DNA of 64,000 bases from Gottfriedia acidiceleris (GTDB lineage: Bacteria; Bacillota; Bacilli; Bacillales; Bacillaceae_G): NCBI RefSeq assembly GCF_002128425.1, contig NZ_NESS01000013.1, forward strand, positions 1-64,000. The letters are read 5' to 3'. Every line of letters starts with the position of its first letter. Positions within the stretch are counted from its first letter, which is position 1. A program made the position numbers and the translations under genes. Below the pieces are notes generated by a model. The model searched no databases, was not told the DNA's origin, and saw only the letters and a program-made list of their open reading frames with translations. Below, one piece after another: positions 8,966 to 16,045 of this stretch.

Positions 8966-8983
8966 AATTCCGACAAAAAATGA
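8966..8983. promoter_or_regulatory. Conserved element of the protease/sipW divergent region, copy 1
   Basis: On the minus strand it reads TCATTTTTTGTCGGAATT and ends 59 bases before the protease -35 box. The other module has TCATTATTTGTCGAATT 60 bases before its -35. The surrounding spacer DNA is poorly conserved, so this looks like a regulator site, possibly for the NprR-like proteins. The binding protein is inferred, not shown. Confidence 0.5.
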
Positions 8984-9074
8984 CTGATAATTAACAAGAA
9001 AATAACCCGGTTTCAATTTTCTGATAATTGAGCAATAATGAATTTCAACAGGGCTTTTGCAGAGGGGTGAAAAT

Positions 9075-9800
9075 TTGAAACAATCAATGAAAAAAGTCTC
9101 TATAATAGTAAGTTTATGTTCGATTCAATTTTACTTAGCAATGCAAACAGTTGGTCAAACCGAGGCTTCATTCTCTAGTCAAGCTTCATCAGAACAAGTC
9201 GTTTCTACAGCAATTGTGTTTCCTAAAACAATTCAACAACTAACAACAGCTGCAAAAGATCATTCAACAAGAGCTAATCAATTATATGAATCGATTATGG
9301 AAGTAACACGATCTGGTAATGAACCTGAATTGTCCAATTTACTTACGAATGTTCTTAATGAGGAACATGAATTAAATGGTGAATTACAGAGTTTACATAC
9401 CATTCAAGACCAAATGAACAACTATCATAATCAAATTCACGAACTTCCAGAAACTGAACAACGTAACTATGAATATGAGAGAAAGGCCTACCAGGTTGTT
9501 AGCCAACTAATTCATCAATTAAATGAAACAATTAATCTACAAAAAATAGAAAATATTAAATCTACAATTCAAACCAAGCTAAATGAAAGTAAGGAGAAGA
9601 TTAATAACGATATTATTCAACCTAAAAATGATAAAGAATCAATTAAAAGTCAAAGTTCTGATACAGAACCAACTCTGAACCAGGATTCTAATCATTCTGA
9701 TACAGATTCAACTCTGAGCCAGGATTCTAATCATTCTGATACAGTTTCAACCAAAAATGAAAATTCTAATAATTCAGCAAATACAACTCAAAACGAATAG
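9075..9800 (+). CDS. DUF4047-like exported protein in TapA position, with Ser/Asp/Asn repeat tail
   Basis: A 241-residue exported protein. An N-terminal hydrophobic helix (IIVSLCSIQFYLAMQTV) is followed by TEASFSSQ, resembling the AYFSD/AAFHD border of SipW substrates. Next comes a helical, probably coiled region (60-185) and a hydrophilic tail. The tail holds three 13-residue repeats of the type SDTxxTLxQDSNH. I believe it belongs to DUF4047, found beside sipW genes in the B. cereus group; it occupies the place of tapA/yqxM in B. subtilis but is not clearly homologous. The TTG start at 9075 has GAGGGGTG five bases upstream and aligns with the paralogue at 36314-36859, which lacks the tail. 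Confidence 0.65.
   Translation: MKQSMKKVSIIVSLCSIQFYLAMQTVGQTEASFSSQASSEQVVSTAIVFPKTIQQLTTAAKDHSTRANQLYESIMEVTRSGNEPELSNLLTNVLNEEHELNGELQSLHTIQDQMNNYHNQIHELPETEQRNYEYERKAYQVVSQLIHQLNETINLQKIENIKSTIQTKLNESKEKINNDIIQPKNDKESIKSQSSDTEPTLNQDSNHSDTDSTLSQDSNHSDTVSTKNENSNNSANTTQNE
9657..9773 (+). repeat. Three 39-bp tandem repeats in the DUF4047-like gene
   Basis: Units at 9657-9695, 9696-9734 and 9735-9773 each begin TCTGATACAG. The first two are nearly identical, and the third is degenerate in its second half. They encode the 13-residue repeats of the protein tail and could change in number by slippage. Confidence 0.85.
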
Positions 9801-9810
9801 GTGATATCTC

Positions 9811-10359
9811 ATGTTGAAGAAAATTTTATCAATTGTAGGCAATATTTTTAAAAGTATTTCTATTGTCATCTTGTGCTTCTTAGCTTTTATTGTGATTTCA
9901 TCTAGGTTTACAGGTGGTGATTCTACCATTTTAGGCTATCAATTAAAAGCTGTTTTATCTGGATCAATGGAACCTACCTTTCATACGGGCTCAATAATTG
10001 CCGTTAAGCTAGGGGCAAATCCTTCAACTTATCAGAATGGTGATATTGTTACCTTTCACATGGACAATAAGCTGATCACTCACAGAATAGCGGCTGTCCA
10101 TAAAAAAAATGGTGAAATTTCATATAAAACGAAGGGTGATAACAATAACGCCCAAGACTTATGGACCGTGTCTCCTCAGAATATCGTAGGAAAATATTCG
10201 AATTTCACGATTCCATATGTTGGTTATGCATTAAATTTTGTAAGCTCTAAAGCTGGATCTGCACTATTGTTAATTGTTCCAGGGCTTCTTCTTACTCTTT
10301 CAGCAATACGCAATTTGTTTCAATTAAGAAAAGAGTTTGAGCAAAAAACTGCAGGATAA
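9811..10359 (+). CDS. sipW: SipW-type (ER-type) signal peptidase I, copy 1
   Basis: A 182-residue membrane peptidase of the archaeal/ER type. It has an N-terminal membrane helix (15-35), the catalytic serine in LSGSMEPTF, the catalytic histidine in LITHRIAAV (in place of the bacterial lysine), the KGDNN box, and a C-terminal membrane helix (about 150-170). In Bacillus SipW cleaves the signal peptides of TasA and TapA; here the substrates are most likely the DUF4047-like protein before it and CalY/TasA after it. It starts 10 bases after the upstream gene, with the AGGTGATATC ribosome site spanning the gap. A hairpin follows before calY. A paralogue lies at 35674-36216. Confidence 0.88.
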   Translation: MLKKILSIVGNIFKSISIVILCFLAFIVISSRFTGGDSTILGYQLKAVLSGSMEPTFHTGSIIAVKLGANPSTYQNGDIVTFHMDNKLITHRIAAVHKKNGEISYKTKGDNNNAQDLWTVSPQNIVGKYSNFTIPYVGYALNFVSSKAGSALLLIVPGLLLTLSAIRNLFQLRKEFEQKTAG

Positions 10360-10371
10360 AGTTGGTTAGAT

Positions 10372-10400
10372 CTCTTAAGTACAAAATAAAAGCTTAAGAG
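10372..10400 (+). promoter_or_regulatory. Intercistronic hairpin between sipW and calY, copy 1
   Basis: CTCTTAAG pairs with CTTAAGAG around a 13-base loop, inside conserved flanks (TTGGTTAGAT before, TTTAATA after). The other module has a hairpin at the same place with different paired bases. No T-run follows directly, so it looks more like an mRNA processing or stability element than a full terminator. Confidence 0.55.
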
Positions 10401-10432
10401 TTTAATAAATAAACCTTAAGGGGGAACATGGA

Positions 10433-11047
10433 ATGAGTTTTACTAAGAGAATTGGTCAAGTAGTAATGAGTGGAGCAGTTGGATTATCGTTAATTAGTGG
10501 AGGTACATTTGCGTATTTCAGCGATACAATTAAAACTGATAATACGTTTGCAGCAGGTACATTAGATTTAGGTATGAACCCTAATGCTGTTGTAAACATT
10601 AGCAATTTAAAACCTGGTGATGAAGTATATCGTGAATTTACGTTAGAAAACAATGGTACTTTGGATATTAATAAGGTTTTATTAAATACTAAATATCAAG
10701 TTGAAGACGTAAAAAATGATAACACTGAAGATTTAGCAAAAAATATTAAAGTAACAATCATGTACAACACTAGCAGTGCTACAAATGAGATCGTTGAAAC
10801 ATCATTATATGACTTACAAAATCAAACTCCTGATTTAACAGAAATTCAAGGATTTGTTGGTAGTACGAAGGTTCCAGATGGAATTCCTGCAGGTCAAGAG
10901 GAAAAGATTTTCGCATTATTCGAATTTATTGATAATGGACAAGATCAAAATGAATTCCAAGGTGATAAGTTAAAAGTTGATTGGACATTTAATGCTCAAA
11001 CTGGTGGCAGTACATACCACGACGACACTGATCCTAACAGCAACTAA
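10433..11047 (+). CDS. Camelysin/TasA-family fibre-forming protein (CalY-like), copy 1
   Basis: A 204-residue secreted protein of the TasA/camelysin (M73) family. Its signal peptide ends in the SipW-type border GGTFAYFSD, followed by the conserved NTFAAGTLDLG, LKPGDEVYREFTLENNG and DNGQDQNEFQGD blocks and WTFNA. It closely resembles CalY of B. cereus (about 197 residues). TasA relatives assemble into fibres in the biofilm matrix, and camelysin has also been described as a cell-surface protein with protease activity. AAGGGGG lies before the ATG. It is the last gene of the DUF4047/sipW/calY operon, with a strong terminator after it. A very similar copy lies at 34978-35589. Confidence 0.88.
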   Translation: MSFTKRIGQVVMSGAVGLSLISGGTFAYFSDTIKTDNTFAAGTLDLGMNPNAVVNISNLKPGDEVYREFTLENNGTLDINKVLLNTKYQVEDVKNDNTEDLAKNIKVTIMYNTSSATNEIVETSLYDLQNQTPDLTEIQGFVGSTKVPDGIPAGQEEKIFALFEFIDNGQDQNEFQGDKLKVDWTFNAQTGGSTYHDDTDPNSN

Positions 11048-11059
11048 TACATAACAAAG

Positions 11060-11088
11060 AGCCACCTAATAATAATTAGGTGGTTTTT
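11060..11088 (+). terminator. Terminator of the first sipW-calY operon
   Basis: CCACCTAAT pairs with ATTAGGTGG around AATA and is followed by TTTTTCT. It lies 13 bases after the calY stop, before a convergent gene. Confidence 0.88.
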
Positions 11089-11099
11089 CTATCTTTCTA

Positions 11100-12263
11100 T
11101 TAAACAACTGGCCACTTTTGCTTGCGAAGCTTCTCAATTAGGTCATTGCCCACATTTAGATTCTCTTTAACTAATTCAGGTGGAGTAAGTGCCATCCATT
11201 GATTTAATGACACATCTTGGAATCGATTACTTTTAAATATTTCGAGAAACCAAAGACTTGTATCTCCTATATTTTCTATATAATGTCCAAATGCAAATGG
11301 TACATATCCTACATCCCCTGCTCTATAGTTAAAGGTACGTGCATTTCCGCTTCCTCCAAATACGGTCATCCTACCTCTACCGGTTAAATAGTATTGCCAC
11401 TCATCATTATTTGGATGCCAATGCATTTCTCTCATTCCACCAGGTTTTATTTCTACAAGAGCTGCGGCAATTGTTTTCGAAATAGGAAAGTTAGTTGTAT
11501 CGACGATCCGGACTGTTCCACCGGGAGTGACGATTGGTTTTTGTGCCAATAATTTGTATGAAAAACTCTTTGGTACATTTCCATATGGATCTTCAACTTT
11601 CTGACTTTCAAGCGGTTTTGGCAGGTTTTCTTGAAAAATGTATAGTTGTTTTGTAGGTGTATTTGCGAAGACATTTTGAGTTGTTCCAAAGTTTTTAGCG
11701 AGTACTTCCTTAGGTGTATGTGCAAACCAATCTGAAATGGATATCGTATTTAAGTCTGAAAAACTTCCATCATCAAAAACTAGTAAAAATTCGCACCCAT
11801 CTTCTAATCCTTGAATTGAATGTGGAATACCCGGTGGAAAATACCAAATATCTCCTTCTTCTACATCTGCAATAAAATTACGCCCATCTTGATCTACTGC
11901 TGTAATTCTAGCTTTTCCTAAAATCATAAATGCCCATTCAGCTTGTTGATGCCAATGCAATTCTCTAACGCCACCTGGAGTTAAACGCATATTCACGCCA
12001 GCAATTGTAGTTGAAATCGGTAGTTCTCTAACGGTAATTTCTCTAGACCAACCACCATGATTTAATTGCATATGTGTATCGGAAAATGAGAATTTTAAAT
12101 TTGGGATCCTCCCTGCATCGGTTACGGGAGGAATTAACATATCCGGATTTTCCAGATCTCGCATAATATCTCGTGGGCCATCATCTGTCGCTCCTGCGCC
12201 ATCTGGCCTAATTGGTTGTGGTATACTGCTATTTAGTCTCCTCTTCTGAAAGTAATCATCCAT
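11100..12263 (-). CDS. oxdD: Bicupin oxalate decarboxylase, OxdD type
   Basis: A 387-residue bicupin that should convert oxalate to formate and CO2 with manganese. Cupin 1 has [11 protein letters not shown] and a later IPHSIQ; cupin 2 has [12 protein letters not shown] and GHYIEN, so all metal ligands and both substrate arginines are present, as is the glutamate in WFLEIFK. The N-terminus ([14 protein letters not shown]) looks closer to OxdD, a spore-coat protein of B. subtilis, than to the acid-induced OxdC. The lid loop, SENST in OxdC, reads SDLNT here. AAAGGAG precedes the ATG. It stands alone, convergent with the calY operon. Confidence 0.85.
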   Translation of the reverse strand: MDDYFQKRRLNSSIPQPIRPDGAGATDDGPRDIMRDLENPDMLIPPVTDAGRIPNLKFSFSDTHMQLNHGGWSREITVRELPISTTIAGVNMRLTPGGVRELHWHQQAEWAFMILGKARITAVDQDGRNFIADVEEGDIWYFPPGIPHSIQGLEDGCEFLLVFDDGSFSDLNTISISDWFAHTPKEVLAKNFGTTQNVFANTPTKQLYIFQENLPKPLESQKVEDPYGNVPKSFSYKLLAQKPIVTPGGTVRIVDTTNFPISKTIAAALVEIKPGGMREMHWHPNNDEWQYYLTGRGRMTVFGGSGNARTFNYRAGDVGYVPFAFGHYIENIGDTSLWFLEIFKSNRFQDVSLNQWMALTPPELVKENLNVGNDLIEKLRKQKWPVV

Positions 12264-12343
12264 ACCTTTCTCCTTTCAGTTCTTAATTACATACCCGTAC
12301 AAATATATGTTTTATCAGCTTTTACTATGCAAAACTAATAAAA

Positions 12344-12377
12344 AGCAAAAAAAGAAGCTGTAAAAAGCAGCTTCTTA
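12344..12377 (-). terminator. Terminator of the PTS/transketolase operon
   Basis: On the minus strand AAGAAGCTG pairs with CAGCTTCTT and is followed by TTTTTGC. It lies just after the last gene of the operon. Confidence 0.85.
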
Positions 12378-12392
12378 AAATTCGCTAGCTAT

Positions 12393-13352
12393 TTAGTTTT
12401 TTAATTCCTCTACACTTTTAACAATGTCACTTGCCGTCAATTTATAAAATTCTTTTAAATAATCTTCCTTGCCAACTTGACCAAATTGTTCTTTGATCCC
12501 GATCCGTCTCATTTTAGTTGGAAAATGTTCACATAACACTTCTGCTACCGCACTACCTAAACCACCTATCACATTATGATTTTCAGCTGTGACGATTGCT
12601 CTTGTTTTATTAGCATATCGAACGATTAAATCTTTATCAATTGGCTTTATTGAATACATATCGATTACACTTGCTTCGATTCCTTTGCTCTGAAGTATGT
12701 CAGCGGCCTTCAACGATTCAGCGACCATAATGCCACTTGCAATAATCGTTACATCATCGCCATTTCGAAGGACCTTACCTTTACCTGATTCAAAAGTTTC
12801 ATTGTCATCATATAGTTTGACAGCTTTTTTTCGAATTGTTCGGATATAATGTATTCCGTATTCCTTCTCTACTTTGCGGAGTAAGTAACCAAATTGATTG
12901 GCGTCACTTGCTTCATATACATATGCATTAGGAATTAAACGGGCAAGACCTAAGTCTTCAAATGCCATATGCGTCCCACCATTATGCTCTGCAGTTACAC
13001 CCGAATCAGAACCTAATATTTTTATATTTAATCTTGCATATGCACCTGAAACAAACAATTGATCAAACGCACGACGAGTAGCAAATTGCGCAAATGTGTG
13101 AACATAAGGAATTTTTCCTGTTAGTGATAGACCAGAAGCTACTCCGATCATATTCGCTTCCATAATCCCACAATTTATTAATTGTTTTGGTATTTCACTA
13201 ATAATTTTATTTGTTGTAATCGCACTCATTAAATCGGCCTCTAATGCAATTACATTCGAATTTTTTTGTGCCAACTCAAGTAGTGTATTAGCATACATTT
13301 GTCTCATTTCTATACGATCTAATTCATAACTCTTAAATGGTGTTTGAATCAT
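12393..13352 (-). CDS. Transketolase, C-terminal (pyrimidine-binding) subunit
   Basis: A 319-residue protein matching the second half of transketolase: the pyrimidine-binding domain (1-170, with the catalytic glutamate in GIMEANMIG) and the C-terminal domain (190-319; DMYSIKPID, AENHNVIGGLGSAV). With the N-terminal subunit encoded just upstream it forms a split transketolase that moves two-carbon units between sugar phosphates. Its ATG overlaps the stop of the N-terminal subunit by four bases (ATGA), fitting obligatory co-expression. It is the last gene of the PTS operon. Such split enzymes often accompany ascorbate- or pentose-type PTS genes; the substrate here is not known. Confidence 0.86.
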   Translation of the reverse strand: MIQTPFKSYELDRIEMRQMYANTLLELAQKNSNVIALEADLMSAITTNKIISEIPKQLINCGIMEANMIGVASGLSLTGKIPYVHTFAQFATRRAFDQLFVSGAYARLNIKILGSDSGVTAEHNGGTHMAFEDLGLARLIPNAYVYEASDANQFGYLLRKVEKEYGIHYIRTIRKKAVKLYDDNETFESGKGKVLRNGDDVTIIASGIMVAESLKAADILQSKGIEASVIDMYSIKPIDKDLIVRYANKTRAIVTAENHNVIGGLGSAVAEVLCEHFPTKMRRIGIKEQFGQVGKEDYLKEFYKLTASDIVKSVEELKN

Positions 13353-14200
13353 GAATTCACGACCTTTCCAAGTTTGTAACCTAGTTCAGTAATTGCATCT
13401 AAAATAGCCTCTTCATCCGCTTTGTTAGGCCGTATATGATGATTATCAGCCTTCTCTTCTAAATATTTAACCCCTTGACCTTTAACTGTATCTAAAATAA
13501 TTGCGACCGGCTTGTCGTTCTGAGATTTCCCCTTCATAATTGAGTCATAAATTTGTTCAATTGATTTTCCATCAACTTTTAATGTGTAAAATCCAAAAGA
13601 CTTAAATTTTTCCACAAAATCAATCGGATCAATAATATCCTTTGTTAACCCATCAAGCTGTTTTTTATTATCATCAACGAAAACAAATAAGTTGTTTAAT
13701 TTATGGTGCGAAGCAAATTGCATTGCCTCCCAACACTGTCCTTCATTCAGCTCTCCATCACCTACTATGCAATAAGTAGAATTATCCCTTTCAGATAGTT
13801 TATGAGATAATGCCACTCCAACCGCTGCCGATATACCCTGTCCTAAAGATCCTGTTGTCATATCAACGCCAGGCGTTAAATTTCGATCAGGATGTGAAGG
13901 AAGTGTAGTTCCATTTTGATTTAATGTGTATAAAACCTCTTCAGGAAAGTATCCCCTAATAGCCAATGTTGCGTATAGTCCTGGTCCTCCATGCCCCTTT
14001 GATAGTATAAAGTAATCACGTTCCTGCCACGTAGGGTTTTTAGGATCGACCTTCATCACTTCACCATATAATACCGCTAAAGTCTCAATAATTGATAAGC
14101 TTCCACCATAATGTCCAAAACCAAGATTATATAGTTCTTTTAAAGTTAGAAAGCGAATCTCGTCACGAAATGCCTCTATTTTTTGAAGATTGAGTTTCAA
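13349..14200 (-). CDS. Transketolase, N-terminal (TPP-binding) subunit
   Basis: A 283-residue protein covering the TPP-binding half of transketolase: GHYGGSLS near residue 30, SKGHGGPGLYATLA, PSHPDRNLTPGVDMTTGSLG, and the TPP motif GDGELNEGQ through FVDDNKKQ. It needs the partner encoded immediately downstream. The TTG start has AGGAGG seven to eight bases upstream. It follows PTS IIC by about 95 bases and should act on a sugar phosphate derived from the imported substrate. The split arrangement is common in bacteria and is not a frameshift here, because each half has its own start and ribosome site. Confidence 0.87.
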   Translation of the reverse strand: MKLNLQKIEAFRDEIRFLTLKELYNLGFGHYGGSLSIIETLAVLYGEVMKVDPKNPTWQERDYFILSKGHGGPGLYATLAIRGYFPEEVLYTLNQNGTTLPSHPDRNLTPGVDMTTGSLGQGISAAVGVALSHKLSERDNSTYCIVGDGELNEGQCWEAMQFASHHKLNNLFVFVDDNKKQLDGLTKDIIDPIDFVEKFKSFGFYTLKVDGKSIEQIYDSIMKGKSQNDKPVAIILDTVKGQGVKYLEEKADNHHIRPNKADEEAILDAITELGYKLGKVVNS

Positions 14201-14294
14201 TCAAAATCCTCCTTTAATCAATAAAATACAACATACATCATTTTCATAATTAAGTTCATTTTAGATTTAGTAGATTCGTATTTTAACTTCCTAA

Positions 14295-15671
14295 TTAAGC
14301 TTCAACGTTAGCAGATTTACTATTATTACGATCTTTTTTGAAAAATCCAAACAATACAGCTATTACAACTAAACCTACCACTGTTACCGTTACGCCAGTT
14401 GCCCCAAATGACTTAGCAATATGACCTAAAATGATTCCTGATGTAGCAAAATCAGCGTCAGAGAAGGTTGTACTTGCAAATCCTAAGTCACCTAGAACAG
14501 GTAATAAAAAGACCGGTAAGAACGTAATTAACAAACCATTTGCGAATGATCCAATCGTTGCACCTCGTATACCACCTGTAGAATTACCAAATACTCCGGC
14601 TGTAGCTCCTGTAAAGAAGTGAGGAACAACTCCCGGTAATATAATAATAGATCCTGTAAGACCAAGGAAAACCATTCCTACAATTCCTCCGAGAAAGCTG
14701 CAAAAGAATCCAATTAAAACTGCATTTGGTGCATATGGGAAAACAATAGGACAATCAAGAGCTGGCTTTGAATTAGGAACTAACTTATTCGAAATACCTT
14801 TAAATGCTGGTACAATTTCAGCTAATACAAGACGCACACCAGATAAGATTACAAATACACCTGCAGCAAAAGTTACTGATTGAATTAGTGAATACACAAG
14901 ATAATGAGTCCCCCCACTTAGTTCCTTCTCTATATAAGTAGGACCAGCAAAAAGTGCTATAACGAGGTAAATAATTGTCATTGTTAACGCAATCGTAACC
15001 GAGCTATCACGTAAAAATCCTAATCCTTTTGGAAATTTTATCTCTTCAGTCGAGCGTGATCCTTTTCCGACAACCTTTCCAACTAAACCGGAAAGAACAT
15101 AACCTAAACTTGAAAAGTGCCCAAATCCTACATTATCGTTACCAGTAATTTTTCTCATAAACGGTTGGCTTAAAGCTGGAAAAACTGCCATGATTAAACC
15201 AAGTGCTAGTGAACCGACGATTACAAGCGGTACACCTTTTAACCCTGAAACTACTAAAATAACAGCTAGCATACAAGCCATATATAACGTGTGGTGACCC
15301 GTTAAAAATATATATTTCAGTCTAGTAAATCGGGCAATTATGATGTTTGCAACCATACCAAAGAACATGATATACGCAGTGAATGAACCATATTTTGATA
15401 ACGCCATTGCTACGATTGCTTCATTATTTGGAACTACACCTGATACATGAAACGCTTCTTGAAACATCTTACCAAAAGGGTCTAGTGAGCCCACGACAAT
15501 TCCAGCCCCGGCAGAAATAACGATAAAACCTAAAAATGTTTTAGTTGTCCCTTTTATAATGTCGCTTGTAGGCTTTTTCTGAATAATAAGTCCAACAAGT
15601 GAAATTATTGCTACTAAAACTGCCGGTTGACTTAATACATCCATAATTAATTTCAGAAACCTTGCTTCCAT
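14295..15671 (-). CDS. PTS ascorbate-family transporter subunit IIC (UlaA/SgaT type)
   Basis: A 458-residue membrane protein with about ten to eleven hydrophobic segments, matching the EIIC-GAT family of UlaA (SgaT). Typical parts include SQPAVLVAIISLVGLI at the start, KTFLGFIVISAGAGIVVG, FFCSFLGGIVGMVFLG and the glycine-rich FFTGATAGVFGNSTGG. It carries the sugar acid across the membrane while IIB phosphorylates it. The ATG at 15671 is chosen because AGGAGG lies eight bases upstream; an in-frame TTG two codons earlier is too close. The real substrate may be ascorbate or another sugar. No separate IIA gene exists in the operon; the regulator carries an EIIA-like domain. Confidence 0.83.
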   Translation of the reverse strand: MEARFLKLIMDVLSQPAVLVAIISLVGLIIQKKPTSDIIKGTTKTFLGFIVISAGAGIVVGSLDPFGKMFQEAFHVSGVVPNNEAIVAMALSKYGSFTAYIMFFGMVANIIIARFTRLKYIFLTGHHTLYMACMLAVILVVSGLKGVPLVIVGSLALGLIMAVFPALSQPFMRKITGNDNVGFGHFSSLGYVLSGLVGKVVGKGSRSTEEIKFPKGLGFLRDSSVTIALTMTIIYLVIALFAGPTYIEKELSGGTHYLVYSLIQSVTFAAGVFVILSGVRLVLAEIVPAFKGISNKLVPNSKPALDCPIVFPYAPNAVLIGFFCSFLGGIVGMVFLGLTGSIIILPGVVPHFFTGATAGVFGNSTGGIRGATIGSFANGLLITFLPVFLLPVLGDLGFASTTFSDADFATSGIILGHIAKSFGATGVTVTVVGLVVIAVLFGFFKKDRNNSKSANVEA

Positions 15672-15719
15672 GAACAAAACCTCCTATTAATAATATTTGA
15701 TGTAAATTAAACCTTAAAT

Positions 15720-16001
15720 TTAAACTAAGCCTTTTGATTGAAGAACTTGTGTTAACTTCGTACGAAGACCATCCATATCGATAATGCTATCAATCACAAC
15801 AACTTCCCCTAAATGACTCATACCTTCTGCTATATCCTTTGCTGCTATAAAAATATCTGCCGAATCAGGCGTAGCAGAACTCAGATCTGAATGTTCTACA
15901 TCAATCCCACTTACTCCTAACTCATTTAAGATTTGAACAATATTCATTTCTAACATAAAACTACTTCCTAAACCTGAGCCACACACTGCTAAAATTTTCA
16001 T
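15720..16001 (-). CDS. PTS ascorbate-family transporter subunit IIB (UlaB/SgaB type)
   Basis: A 93-residue EIIB of the lactose/cellobiose-like fold. The phosphorylated cysteine lies in the N-terminal loop AVCGSGLGSSFML, and the hydrophobic strands and DIFIAAKD segment fit UlaB. It passes the phosphate from EIIA to the sugar entering through IIC. GGAGGG precedes the ATG at 16001, which is preferred over an earlier in-frame start that would overlap the ribosome site. It sits between the regulator and IIC genes. Confidence 0.83.
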   Translation of the reverse strand: MKILAVCGSGLGSSFMLEMNIVQILNELGVSGIDVEHSDLSSATPDSADIFIAAKDIAEGMSHLGEVVVIDSIIDMDGLRTKLTQVLQSKGLV

Positions 16002-16045
16002 AATAAATCCCTCCATCTATTCATCTAATCTATTAAACTTAAACA

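Noticed and set aside
9657..9773. Tandem repeats considered as a CRISPR or VNTR locus
   Set aside because: Units are in-frame coding repeats of 39 bases without spacers; they form part of the exported protein tail.
13349..13352. Split transketolase as a frameshifted single gene
   Set aside because: The halves overlap by ATGA with separate starts, each matches a known stand-alone subunit, and the split occurs widely.
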